Assembly: GCA_937890765.1 (NCBI GenBank)
Contig: CALADQ010000004.1
Location: 1 to 64,000 of the forward strand
Origin: an uncultured Candidatus Neoarthromitus sp.
GTDB taxonomy: Bacteria; Bacillota; Clostridia; Clostridiales; Clostridiaceae
DNA: 64,000 bases
Direction of reading: 5' to 3'
Notes under the pieces: generated by a model
What the model was told of the DNA's origin: nothing
What the model saw: the letters and a program-made list of their open reading frames with translations, nothing else
Databases searched by the model: none
Program-made: the position numbers and the translations under genes
Shown here: positions 52,901 to 60,872 of the stretch, piece by piece
Layout of the letters: each line of letters begins with the position of its first letter
Position numbering within the stretch: the stretch's first letter is position 1

Positions 52901-53309
52901 TTTTAAAACAAGATATGATTTTGAAAATAATTTTTCGAAATTGAAAAATGGAGACATCAAGGTAAAAGGTGGATGGAGAATTTATTCAAGTGGTCCTGGA
53001 ATTTATATTAATCAAATTATTTCAAACGTAATTGGAATAAGAGATGAGCTTGATAAAATTATTTTTGATCCAATTTTGCCAAACGGTTTAGGAAAAGTTT
53101 GTGTTGACTATAGAATTTTTGACAAATCTGTAAAGATAATTTACCATTTAGATGGCGACAATGTAACAAAAATATTTCTAAATGGAAGCCAAATAGAAAT
53201 TGATGATGAAAAAAATTCTTACAGAAATAATTTTAAATCTGTTAAAAAGGAAATTTTAAATAAAGGTTTAAAGGATGGAATAAATTTAATTGAAATTTTT
53301 AAAAATTAA
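49974..53309 (+). CDS. 1,2-beta-oligoglucan phosphorylase-like GH94 enzyme
   Basis: 1111 residues, no signal peptide, so cytoplasmic. The long GH94 design and the signatures HGLEQSNGAAWGTRDVCQG (general acid Asp 634), EWPQWFMFDKY, DSHGDIIFWP and GGDWDDTLQP match the 1,2-beta-oligoglucan (sophorooligosaccharide) phosphorylase group typified by Listeria Lin1839. These enzymes release glucose 1-phosphate from beta-1,2-glucan chains. The GH144 gene two positions downstream supports beta-1,2-glucan as the substrate. ATG after AAGGGAGATTTTT. Confidence 0.8.
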   Translation: MVLKPNFNFITFDKDGTIFKFLESGDVFEISSNDVMINLFNGNVKEGSLNNIYLRLYKNDVVKVITLLGIKSNSKLFCGENSLVFCGEDDGVNYKVKFSLVNKNIWFYDVEVFGEDVEFDILYCQDVGIANRSACITNELYVSQYIDHTILNGENGFVVCSRQNLEQGGKYPYVEHGCVNSKIISYSTDQMQFFSKEYKLTDVPNAIDKNLCGENYQYELSFVALQTEKMKLNGKREITFYGLFDENYGEKISELKFSENVKKAFEIFKNLNEDLKKLNSVKIKNEFGNVLSSQKFSTEEINEIYSNRKFEEYEKDELLSFFTNHHSHVVMRAKEILCERPHGNIIISGISKENLNINVMASTNYMFGNFNAQVVLGNTSLNKLFSVNRGLLNVLKNSGQRIYVKINDKFRMLTLAGMYEVGESFSKWYYKLDDDVLIIKSYMAFDSTKLCLEVCSKKGKEYEFIITNQLVMGENEFCHEIVCDFHNNKIKLTPRENSFLKNTYENIFYEIELHDCDFKIDDDKIFFEDDVARNKTLMTFKISKSSKFKFCVFGSFGEGEIQNREIEFLSERNKFLKFYDELVNGLKIYKEDGENYEFEKLNEIIHFYTHDFLVHFVSPHGLEQSNGAAWGTRDVCQGAIEFFMATQKYKIVRQIILKIYSHQFKENGEWPQWFMFDKYNMQQDDSHGDIIFWPIKVISEYVKVTGDKTIFDEKVVYRSFPNCSVTEEETISNHIKRAMNSIKGRFLNGTHLISYEGGDWDDTLQPANNLLKERLVSTWTMALAYKSIKNLSEVICDSDFSKELFEISEGIKKDFLKYAIKDGVISGFIYLNEKNEIEHMIHPSDVKTKINYRLLPLIRSIISEMVGLEQACINEKIIENNLTFNDGVRLMDKTPKYNGGISKIFRRAEQASNVGREISLQYVHAHIRFVESMCKLGRSEKVWNSIFKIVPIRINDSVENADYRQSNCYFSSSEGDFKTRYDFENNFSKLKNGDIKVKGGWRIYSSGPGIYINQIISNVIGIRDELDKIIFDPILPNGLGKVCVDYRIFDKSVKIIYHLDGDNVTKIFLNGSQIEIDDEKNSYRNNFKSVKKEILNKGLKDGINLIEIFKN

Positions 53310-53335
53310 AATTTCTATTGGGGGAGGATTTGGAA

Positions 53336-53845
53336 TTGAATAAATTTTTAAAAGGATGTTCATTTATATTTTGTCTAACGATATTACTTGTAAGTTGTTC
53401 GACGAATTTAAATATTGGAAATAAACCTTCATACGATTTATCAAAAGTGTTAATGTATAAAAATTCCTATGTTGGTGATAATTCTGCTGTATCGAATATA
53501 TTAAATAACCTTCCAGCAAATGAATATTTAAATGGAATTGAACTTAAAACTCAGTCAGAGCCATACGGAATAATAGCAAATTATAAAATTTCAAATAAGA
53601 AAATAGATTTGATTTTTGAAGACAAAATTACTAAAAAATTATCTCAAGAAGATGTTTTATTGTACAATGCCGTTATAATTCTTGCACTTGTACAAAATGC
53701 AAATTATATAGAGTATAAATTTGACAACGGGGAAGGAATTAAATATGAGAGAAGTGATTTAAAGCAATATCAAGAAAAATATGGAAAAAATTTAGAATCA
53801 CTTGTAAAAGACAAAAATTCTCTAGAAAAATTTCTAAAACAATGA
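53336..53845 (+). CDS. Lipoprotein with DUF4825-like domain
   Basis: 169 residues from TTG 53336, placed 8 bases after GGGGAGGA; the TTG at 53318 lies before that site. Lipobox LVSC (Cys about 21). The mature part contains YKNSYVGDNSAVSNILNNLP, typical of DUF4825 proteins, which occur as small lipoproteins and in some anti-sigma or peptidase proteins. Function unknown. It lies between the two beta-1,2-glucan enzymes, but a terminator follows it. Confidence 0.65.
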   Translation: MNKFLKGCSFIFCLTILLVSCSTNLNIGNKPSYDLSKVLMYKNSYVGDNSAVSNILNNLPANEYLNGIELKTQSEPYGIIANYKISNKKIDLIFEDKITKKLSQEDVLLYNAVIILALVQNANYIEYKFDNGEGIKYERSDLKQYQEKYGKNLESLVKDKNSLEKFLKQ

Positions 53846-53861
53846 AATAAATGGTAAAAAT

Positions 53862-53897
53862 AAAAACTTCGCAATAAATTTTGTGAAGTTTTTTTAT
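53862..53897 (+). terminator. Rho-independent terminator
   Basis: AACTTCGCAA (53865-53874) pairs with TTGTGAAGTT (53881-53890), one wobble, then TTTTTATTTT. Confidence 0.8.
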
Positions 53898-53980
53898 TTT
53901 AGTATAAAAATTTTTGAATAATTTTCGAGAAATAGAGCAATAATAAAAATTTTTTAGAAAATAGAGAGGGGGATATGACA

Positions 53981-55174
53981 ATGTGTGAAAATGAAATTTT
54001 AGAGCTAGAAACAAAAGGATGTTTTAACTTCTTTTGGAATGAAATAGGTCGTTCTAAATTTGGATACGGTCTTGTAAAAGATTCAACAGCTACATTCGAT
54101 ACACATAAATCCGTATCCTCTATAGCTTCCACGGGGTTTGGACTTTGTGCAATTGTAATTGGTGTAAGTAGGAATTACATTAATTATTACGATGGATATT
54201 ACAGGGCGTTGAAAACTTTAATAAACACCTATTACAATGTTTCTCAAACAAAAGGATTTTTTAACCATTTTCTTAATATGGAAACAGGAAAAACTGCTTG
54301 GAATTCTGAAGTTTCAATAATAGATACATCTATATTTTTGATGGGAGCGATGGTTGCATCCGAATTTTTTGGAGGAGATGTAGAGGAATATTTTGAAAAA
54401 ATATATAAACGAGTTGATTGGGAATTTTTCAGAAATAAAATTACAAACAGATTTTACATGGGATATGATGATGTAAAAGGAGAAGCTTTTGGTGAGTGGG
54501 ACAGTTATGCAGAACAACTTATAATGTATTTCTTAGGAGTTTCTTCACCAACCAATCCAATTAATAAAGAAATGTTTTATGATTTCAACAGAGATGAAAT
54601 TGAATTTAATGGGAAAAAATTTATATTCTCACCTTTTGGATCTTTATTTACACACCAATTTTCACACGCATTTATTGATTTCAGAAATAAAATTGATAGA
54701 ACTGGGATAGATTTTTTTGAAAATTCTATAATTGCAACTATGTTAAATAGAAATTATTGTATTCATAACACAGGAAAATCAAAATCCTTTAATAAAAATT
54801 CTTGGGGAATTACACCTTGTGAAACTCCAGATGGATATGTAGGAACATTAGGTGCTCCTCCTTGTTTGGGATTTTCTACTCAAGATGGAACAGTAGCAAC
54901 TTGTGGTTCAATTGGTTCAATTGTATTTTCACCAGAAGATAGTATAGAGGCAATGAATTATATGTATGAAAATTTTAAGGACAAGCTTTGGGGGAAATAT
55001 GGTTTTAAAGATTCGTACAATTTAGATAAAAATTGGTTTTGTGATTATGAAATCGGAATCGATAAGGGAATAAGTCTTTTGATGATTGAAAATTATAGAA
55101 CGGAATTAATTTGGAAGTTGGTTATGAAAAATAAATATATCAGAAAAGCATTTTCAATTCTTGAAATATCTTAG
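53981..55174 (+). CDS. GH144 family beta-1,2-glucan-active enzyme
   Basis: 397 residues. Matches the COG5368/GH144 (alpha/alpha)6-barrel family, whose characterised members are endo-beta-1,2-glucanases and sophorose-releasing enzymes. Seen: the start of the barrel FFWNEIGRSKFGYGLVKDS, GEWDSYAEQLIMYFLGVSSP, FGSLFTHQFSHAFIDFRNK and NSWGITPCETPDGY. It has no signal peptide, unlike the secreted bacteroidetal enzymes, so it probably trims imported oligosaccharides in the cytoplasm. ATG 53981 is 8 bases after GAGGGGG; the ATG at 53975 is only two bases from it. Confidence 0.8.
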   Translation: MCENEILELETKGCFNFFWNEIGRSKFGYGLVKDSTATFDTHKSVSSIASTGFGLCAIVIGVSRNYINYYDGYYRALKTLINTYYNVSQTKGFFNHFLNMETGKTAWNSEVSIIDTSIFLMGAMVASEFFGGDVEEYFEKIYKRVDWEFFRNKITNRFYMGYDDVKGEAFGEWDSYAEQLIMYFLGVSSPTNPINKEMFYDFNRDEIEFNGKKFIFSPFGSLFTHQFSHAFIDFRNKIDRTGIDFFENSIIATMLNRNYCIHNTGKSKSFNKNSWGITPCETPDGYVGTLGAPPCLGFSTQDGTVATCGSIGSIVFSPEDSIEAMNYMYENFKDKLWGKYGFKDSYNLDKNWFCDYEIGIDKGISLLMIENYRTELIWKLVMKNKYIRKAFSILEIS

Positions 55175-55317
55175 AGAAAATAAATTAAAAATTCTTAATT
55201 TAAATTTTATTCAAAGTTAATTTTATTTTAAAAGGATTTTAGTTTCGTGATAATATAATCATCTTGTAGTTCGGTGACAAGCTATTTTAAAGAAGTTATA
55301 GAGGAGAGATGTAAGAA

Positions 55318-56199
55318 ATGAAAAGAAGTAAACTTAAGCTTGCAGCAGGCGTTATTTCAGCTGCACTAATGTTTACAATTGGTGGTATAGTTGGAACTGA
55401 TATTAAAGGTGCGAATGCAACTATAACGACAGTTAATTCAAACACATCTTTGACTATTCAACAATTAAGAGAGAGAGCTCTTCAAATTGTAAATGGAAAA
55501 ATTGTTAAACAAAAATATGATTTTGAAAATGGAAGAAGAGTTGTTGAGTTTGATATAATTGATAGGAATGGTTTTAAGAGAGAGCTTACCCTCTACACTG
55601 ACAATGGGAGAGTTCATGATATAGATTATGATTATGATAATCAAGGAAACAGATTTATAAATCAAAGTTTATTCAATGTTAATGTTAGTTTCGAGCAAGC
55701 TCAAAAGAATGCTCTTTCTAAAGTTCCAGGAACAGTTGTTGGACACAAGCAAGATGTTGAAAATGGATTGTTTATATACGAATTTATAATATGTTCATCA
55801 AATAGAATGTTATATGAGGTTGATATTGAAACAGAAACAGGAAGAGCTATAAAAATAGAACTTGAAAAAGATTTTCATCCAGGTGAATATGCTTTATCTC
55901 AAGTTCCAGTTCAACAAACTGTAGTTACTCAACCATCATCACCAGTTCCTGCTCCAGTTAATCCAGCACCAGTTGCTCCACCAGTACCTGCATCACCACC
56001 ACAACAATCTAGTAAATCAGAAGCTCAATTAAGACAAATTGTTCTGTCAAAATATCCAGGACAAATTATTAAATTTGAGAGAGATTATGATGATGGAATG
56101 ATTGAATATGAATATAAAATTCTTCAATCTAGGGGAATTGTAGTTGAAGTTAAAATAAATCAGCTTGGTTGGATAACTGATGTTGATTATGATGATTAA
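55318..56199 (+). CDS. Secreted protein with three PepSY domains
   Basis: 293 residues. Signal peptide (MKRSKLKLA basic start, hydrophobic core, cleavage near GANA). Three PepSY-like units are at about 46-105, 117-185 and 235-293, each with the xxAxxIVxGxIV...V...I pattern. A proline-rich linker (about 195-232, PVPAPVNPAPVAPP) separates the second and third. PepSY domains are thought to inhibit or chaperone peptidases, or to bind the cell envelope. It lies directly upstream of a two-component system, which may sense or regulate it. Own terminator at 56211. Confidence 0.8.
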   Translation: MKRSKLKLAAGVISAALMFTIGGIVGTDIKGANATITTVNSNTSLTIQQLRERALQIVNGKIVKQKYDFENGRRVVEFDIIDRNGFKRELTLYTDNGRVHDIDYDYDNQGNRFINQSLFNVNVSFEQAQKNALSKVPGTVVGHKQDVENGLFIYEFIICSSNRMLYEVDIETETGRAIKIELEKDFHPGEYALSQVPVQQTVVTQPSSPVPAPVNPAPVAPPVPASPPQQSSKSEAQLRQIVLSKYPGQIIKFERDYDDGMIEYEYKILQSRGIVVEVKINQLGWITDVDYDD

Positions 56200-56210
56200 T
56201 ATTAATTTTG

Positions 56211-56238
56211 GAAGGTTAGTTTGTACTAACCTTTTTTA
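56211..56238 (+). terminator. Rho-independent terminator
   Basis: AAGGTTAGT (56212-56220) pairs with ACTAACCTT (56225-56233), then TTTTATAT. Confidence 0.85.
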
Positions 56239-56301
56239 TATATTTTAAAAGTGTTATAATTATCGGTATCTATTGTTTATTAGAGTAGGGGGAAGATTCT
56301 T

Positions 56302-56961
56302 TTGGGTAATGTACTTTTAATTGAAGATGAAAAGAATATAGCAATGTTTGTTAAAATGGAATTGGAGTATGAAGGATATGAAGTTGATATTTCCCACGAT
56401 GGAAAAGAAGGATTAGATAAAGCTTTAAATAATAAATATGATTTGATAATTTTGGATCTTATGATTCCAACTTTAAATGGTCTTGAAGTTTGTAGAAGAG
56501 TTAGAAAAAATAAAAATGTTCCTATTATAATGTTGACTGCTAGGGATAGTGTTATGGATAAAGTTTCAGGATTGCAAATGGGAGCTGATGATTATATTAT
56601 AAAACCCTTTGCGATTGAAGAACTTTTAGCACGAATAGAAGCTCTTTTAAGAAGAGTAAATAATTGTAATTCAGTGCACAATATTGTAGAGTATAAAGAT
56701 ATAGTTATAAATATAGAATCTAGGACTGTAAAGTGTAATGGTGAAGAAATTATACTTACGACTAAAGAATACGAATTGTTACTTTACTTGGTTAAAAATA
56801 ATAACAAAGTTTTAACTAGGGATTATTTAATAGAAAATATTTGGGGATATGATTATGATGGTGAAAATAATGTTGTTGATGTTTACATAAGGCATTTGCG
56901 GACAAAATTAAATAATGATTACATTCAGACCGTTAGAGGTGTTGGATATGTGGTAAGGTAA
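56302..56961 (+). CDS. OmpR/PhoB family response regulator
   Basis: 219 residues. Receiver domain with the acidic pair Glu 8/Asp 9, phosphorylation site Asp 52 (LIILDLMIP), Thr in MLTARD and the Lys in IIKPF. The C-terminal winged helix has LTTKEYELLLYLV and YIRHLRTKL. TTG start at 56302 after AGGGGGAAG. Seven bases before the histidine kinase gene. Confidence 0.93.
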   Translation: MGNVLLIEDEKNIAMFVKMELEYEGYEVDISHDGKEGLDKALNNKYDLIILDLMIPTLNGLEVCRRVRKNKNVPIIMLTARDSVMDKVSGLQMGADDYIIKPFAIEELLARIEALLRRVNNCNSVHNIVEYKDIVINIESRTVKCNGEEIILTTKEYELLLYLVKNNNKVLTRDYLIENIWGYDYDGENNVVDVYIRHLRTKLNNDYIQTVRGVGYVVR

Positions 56962-56968
56962 ATAAATT

Positions 56969-58330
56969 ATGAAAAAAATATTTATGAGAATGTCTACTTT
57001 TTGGCAAATGTCCATTATAACTTTCTCAGTTGTTATAGTTATATTGCTATTCACATATGTAATTCAATTTTTAATTATTAAAGCTTGGATTTTTAATTAT
57101 GAGAAAGAAAATATTGAAGTTATACGTGGGCAAATAGAAAGTTTTTTTGATTACGATAATTTGGATTATAGAAGATATTTGCAAACTTTTGATTTGATGG
57201 ATGTTGATCTTGTAATATACAATTATAATAAAGAAATTATATTTTTGACGGACAGTGTTCCAAAATTTGTTTTAGATAATCCTGTTCCTTATAAGACGAC
57301 TATTAAATTAAAGAAAAATGGGCGAGATGAGCGTGTGGTTTTAAGTGGGCCCATACGAATTCAAGATCAAGAAGATTATATTTATATGGAGAAAGAAATC
57401 GAAATGTATTCGGATTTTCTTGAAAAAATGATTCCCATAATGGTTGTTGTTGTTATATTCGTCGTAATAATAAGTTTGATTGCTGGAATGTTTGTTTCGA
57501 GAAAATTTGTAAATAAACTTAAAGCTTTGAAATTTACTATGGAAAAAGTTAAAGAAAAGGGAATTTCCAACAGAGTGAATATTGTTAATAAAAACGATGA
57601 ATTTGAAAAAATAGGATTGGTTTTTAATTCGATGATGGATGAAGTTGAAGAGTCATTTAATTTGCAAAAACAATTTGTTCAAGATGCTTCTCATGAATTG
57701 AGAACGCCTCTTACAATATTGAAGGGTCATTTACAAATGTTGAGCAGATGGGGAAAAAATGATTTAGATACTTTGGATAAATCTTTGAAAATTGCTTTAG
57801 ATGAAATTGAAAGATTAATAAAGTTAGTTAATGATTTGTTGATTTTAACCAGAGTTGAAAATCAATTGAAGGAAGCTAAGCAAAGTGAATTTATAAATGT
57901 AAATGAAGTTATTGAAGAAATTATTTATGGATTTGATGTTGTTAAAGATGATGTGGAATTTGTTTTTAATCAAGGAAAAATTGTTTATATAAAAATGTTG
58001 AAAGAGCATTTGAAACAATTAATAATAATTTTTATTGACAACGCAATTAAATATTGTGATAAAGATAAAAAATTAATTGAGATTAAAGTTTTTGAAAATG
58101 AAAGTAGAGTGTTTATTTCTGTTAAAGATAATGGAATAGGAATTAGAAGTGAGGAAATAGGAAAAGTTACTGATAAATTTTATAGAGTTGATAAATCGCG
58201 TAAATATAATAATAGTTTTGGAATAGGTTTGTCCATCGCGTCGCAACTTGTTAAACTTTATGGTGGAAGAATAAAAATTAATAGTGATTTTGGTTTTTCA
58301 ACAGAAGTTGTTGTGTCTTTTGCAAAATAA
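56969..58330 (+). CDS. Sensor histidine kinase
   Basis: 453 residues. Two membrane helices (about 15-37 and 153-173) enclose an extracytoplasmic sensor of about 115 residues. A HAMP linker follows, then HisKA with ASHELRTPLTIL (phospho-His 242), and the ATPase domain with N box IIIFIDNAIKY, G1 VKDNGIGI and G2 FGIGLSI. Partner of the regulator just upstream. The signal is unknown; the PepSY gene next to it suggests the envelope. Terminator at 58335. Confidence 0.92.
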   Translation: MKKIFMRMSTFWQMSIITFSVVIVILLFTYVIQFLIIKAWIFNYEKENIEVIRGQIESFFDYDNLDYRRYLQTFDLMDVDLVIYNYNKEIIFLTDSVPKFVLDNPVPYKTTIKLKKNGRDERVVLSGPIRIQDQEDYIYMEKEIEMYSDFLEKMIPIMVVVVIFVVIISLIAGMFVSRKFVNKLKALKFTMEKVKEKGISNRVNIVNKNDEFEKIGLVFNSMMDEVEESFNLQKQFVQDASHELRTPLTILKGHLQMLSRWGKNDLDTLDKSLKIALDEIERLIKLVNDLLILTRVENQLKEAKQSEFINVNEVIEEIIYGFDVVKDDVEFVFNQGKIVYIKMLKEHLKQLIIIFIDNAIKYCDKDKKLIEIKVFENESRVFISVKDNGIGIRSEEIGKVTDKFYRVDKSRKYNNSFGIGLSIASQLVKLYGGRIKINSDFGFSTEVVVSFAK

Positions 58331-58334
58331 TTTT

Positions 58335-58366
58335 GTGGCATTAGTTTTTTAGCTATGCCACTTTTT
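58335..58366 (+). terminator. Rho-independent terminator
   Basis: GTGGCAT (58335-58341) pairs with ATGCCAC (58355-58361), then TTTTTAG. Confidence 0.7.
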
Positions 58367-58438
58367 AGTTTTTTAAATTTTATAAATTGAAATACTTGAA
58401 ATGATTAAGTATGATAAGTTTACGAGGTGGTGATTTTT

Positions 58439-59683
58439 ATGAAAAATTTAAAGTGTGAAATAATTTGCGTTGGTACGGAACTTCTTCTCGGTGATATTTT
58501 AAACACTAATGTATATTTTCTTACAAAATCTTTATCCGAAATTGGAATAAGCGTTTATTATCATACGTCAGTTGGTGATAACTTTGATAGAATTGTTAAA
58601 GCAATATCAAATGCTTTTGATAGAAATATGGATTTAGTTATAACTTCAGGAGGACTTGGGCCAACGGATGATGATTTAACTAAAGAAGCTTCTGCAAAAT
58701 ATTTTGGAAAATCTCTTTTGTTAAATGAAGAATGTTTTGAAGATTTGAAAAATTTTTTAAATGTTGACGATGACAAAATTAATCAAGCGAATCTAAAACA
58801 AATTTATATTCCAGAGGATTCTCATTTTATAAAAAATGATTTTGGTACGGCGCCAGGTGTCATTATGAATTATGACGGAAAAATTTTAATAAATTTGCCT
58901 GGCCCTCCTACGGAATTGAAACCTATGTTTAATAATTATGTTAAAAAATATCTTAGTAAATTTTCAAACCACAAATATTATTCTGAATTTTTAAAAGTTG
59001 ATGGAGTTAGTGAAGCAGATATAAATCATAAACTTAGTGATTTGTTTAATAGCGAAAGCCCAACTCTTGCTCCTTATGCTAAAGAAGACAATTTGGTTTT
59101 ACGAATAACTGTAAAATGTAAAAACGATGAGGAAGGAAAATTTTTGATAGCTCCTTTTAAACAAAAAGTTTATGATAGAATTGGAAATTACATATACGCA
59201 GAAGGGCAAAATTCTATTGAGGAACTTTTGTTTAACGAATTGATGAAAAGGAATTTTAAAATTTCTTTTTGTGAATCTTGCACAGGTGGAATGTTGTCAT
59301 CACGCTTTGTAAATTTTTCTGGTGCTTCAAGTTGCTTTAATGAATCTTTCGTAACTTATTCCAACGAATCAAAAATCAAAAATCTTAAAGTGTCTAATTT
59401 GATTTTGGAAAAGTTTGGTGCGGTTAGCGAGCAAACGGCAAAAGAAATGGTTGAAGGTCTTATGAAAAAAACAAGTTCTCAAGTTTGTATTTCTGTTACA
59501 GGCGTTGCTGGGCCTTCTCAAAGTGAAAATAAACCTGCTGGCCTTGTGTTTATTGGAATTAAAATTTTAAATGAGGTTTACGTTAAGAAATATAATTTTA
59601 CTGGAAGTAGACAAAGAGTTAGAGAAAAATCTGTTTTTCAAGCGTTGCTAAGCACGTACAAAATTTTAAAATCTATGAAATAA
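58439..59683 (+). CDS. cinA: CinA family protein (competence/damage-inducible)
   Basis: 414 residues from ATG 58439 after GAGGTGGTG. The N-terminal MoCF-like domain has CVGTELLLGDILNTN, TSGGLGPTDDDLTKEA and NLPGPPTEL. The C-terminal amidase-type domain has CESCTGGMLSSRF and VTGVAGPSQSENKPAGLV. Family roles are pyridine nucleotide repair (NMN deamidase, ADP-ribose pyrophosphatase) and association with recA. It lies 17 bp before sbcD, so DNA-repair genes cluster here. Confidence 0.92.
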   Translation: MKNLKCEIICVGTELLLGDILNTNVYFLTKSLSEIGISVYYHTSVGDNFDRIVKAISNAFDRNMDLVITSGGLGPTDDDLTKEASAKYFGKSLLLNEECFEDLKNFLNVDDDKINQANLKQIYIPEDSHFIKNDFGTAPGVIMNYDGKILINLPGPPTELKPMFNNYVKKYLSKFSNHKYYSEFLKVDGVSEADINHKLSDLFNSESPTLAPYAKEDNLVLRITVKCKNDEEGKFLIAPFKQKVYDRIGNYIYAEGQNSIEELLFNELMKRNFKISFCESCTGGMLSSRFVNFSGASSCFNESFVTYSNESKIKNLKVSNLILEKFGAVSEQTAKEMVEGLMKKTSSQVCISVTGVAGPSQSENKPAGLVFIGIKILNEVYVKKYNFTGSRQRVREKSVFQALLSTYKILKSMK

Positions 59684-59700
59684 TTTTTTAGGAGGATTTT

Positions 59701-60861
59701 ATGAAAATACTTCATACTTCTGATTGGCATATTGGGAAAAAGGTAAACGAAATTTCTATGTTCGAAAATCAAAAATATGTTTTTGAGCAAATTTATGAAA
59801 TTATAAAGAGTGAGAAAATTGATGTTGTTGTGATGGCGGGAGATGTTTATGACAAATCCATTGTTGATGTTGAGGCTATAAGATTTTTGGGAGAAATATT
59901 AAATAAAATTGTGGTTGAATGTGGTGCAAAAATAATTTTGATTTCAGGAAATCACGACAGCGCAGACAGACTTTGTTTTTTAAATAAATTTCTCGAAAAT
60001 TCGGGAATTTTTATTTGTGGAAAATTTGATGGGAAAATAAATAAAATTATTTTTGATGATGAGTTCGGTGAAATTAATTTTTATCCGTTGTCTTATTTTA
60101 ATGAAGATGAGATAAAACACATTTTTAATTCTGAAGAAATAAAAAATTCTGATGATGCTTTTAAAAAAATAATCGAAACAACTGACGTTGATTATTCAAA
60201 AAGAAATATTTTTATTGGGCATGGATATTTTGCAAATAAAAATATGGAAGAAATGATTGAGAGCGATTCGGAAAGAAGGCTTTCAATTGGTGGACAAGAA
60301 GTAATTGATGTTGGAATTTTAGAAAATTTTGATTATGTTGCACTCGGGCATCTTCATGCAAGTCAAAAAATTATTCATGAACACATTAGATATTCGGGTT
60401 CGATTGTTAAGTATTCATTTTCCGAAATGAAACACAAAAAATCTGTTTGCATTGTGGAATTTTTTGAAAAAGGAAATGTTTCTATAAATAAAATCGATTT
60501 AAAATGCAAATATGATATGAAACAAATTGAAGGTTTCATTGATGTACTTCTTTCAGATGATTTCTACAAAAATTTAAATGTGTTGGATTATTACAGAATA
60601 ATTCTTCATGACTCTGTTGGATTGTCTGACCCTGTTTCACGTCTGAGAAAAATTTATAAAAATGTTATGGAAGTAAAGTTTAAAGATAATGAGTTAGTTG
60701 GCAATAGAGAATATGATTTTGAAAATATTAATGTAAATTCAAAAAATAGTTTTGAGCTTTTTCAAGAATTTTATAAGTATGTTTCAGAAAAATCTGTTAA
60801 TGATGAACAAAAGGAAATTCTAGAGAAAATTATTGGTGAGTTGAACGATTTTGAAAGTTAG
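59701..60861 (+). CDS. sbcD: Exonuclease subunit SbcD (Mre11-like)
   Basis: 386 residues. Metallophosphoesterase with LHTSDWHIGKK, AGDVYDKS, ISGNHDSADR, IGHGYF and ALGHLHASQ. Works with SbcC to open and trim DNA hairpins and double-strand ends. ATG after TAGGAGGATT. The sbcC gene starts 11 bases after its stop. Confidence 0.95.
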   Translation: MKILHTSDWHIGKKVNEISMFENQKYVFEQIYEIIKSEKIDVVVMAGDVYDKSIVDVEAIRFLGEILNKIVVECGAKIILISGNHDSADRLCFLNKFLENSGIFICGKFDGKINKIIFDDEFGEINFYPLSYFNEDEIKHIFNSEEIKNSDDAFKKIIETTDVDYSKRNIFIGHGYFANKNMEEMIESDSERRLSIGGQEVIDVGILENFDYVALGHLHASQKIIHEHIRYSGSIVKYSFSEMKHKKSVCIVEFFEKGNVSINKIDLKCKYDMKQIEGFIDVLLSDDFYKNLNVLDYYRIILHDSVGLSDPVSRLRKIYKNVMEVKFKDNELVGNREYDFENINVNSKNSFELFQEFYKYVSEKSVNDEQKEILEKIIGELNDFES

Positions 60862-60872
60862 GTGGTAGGTTT

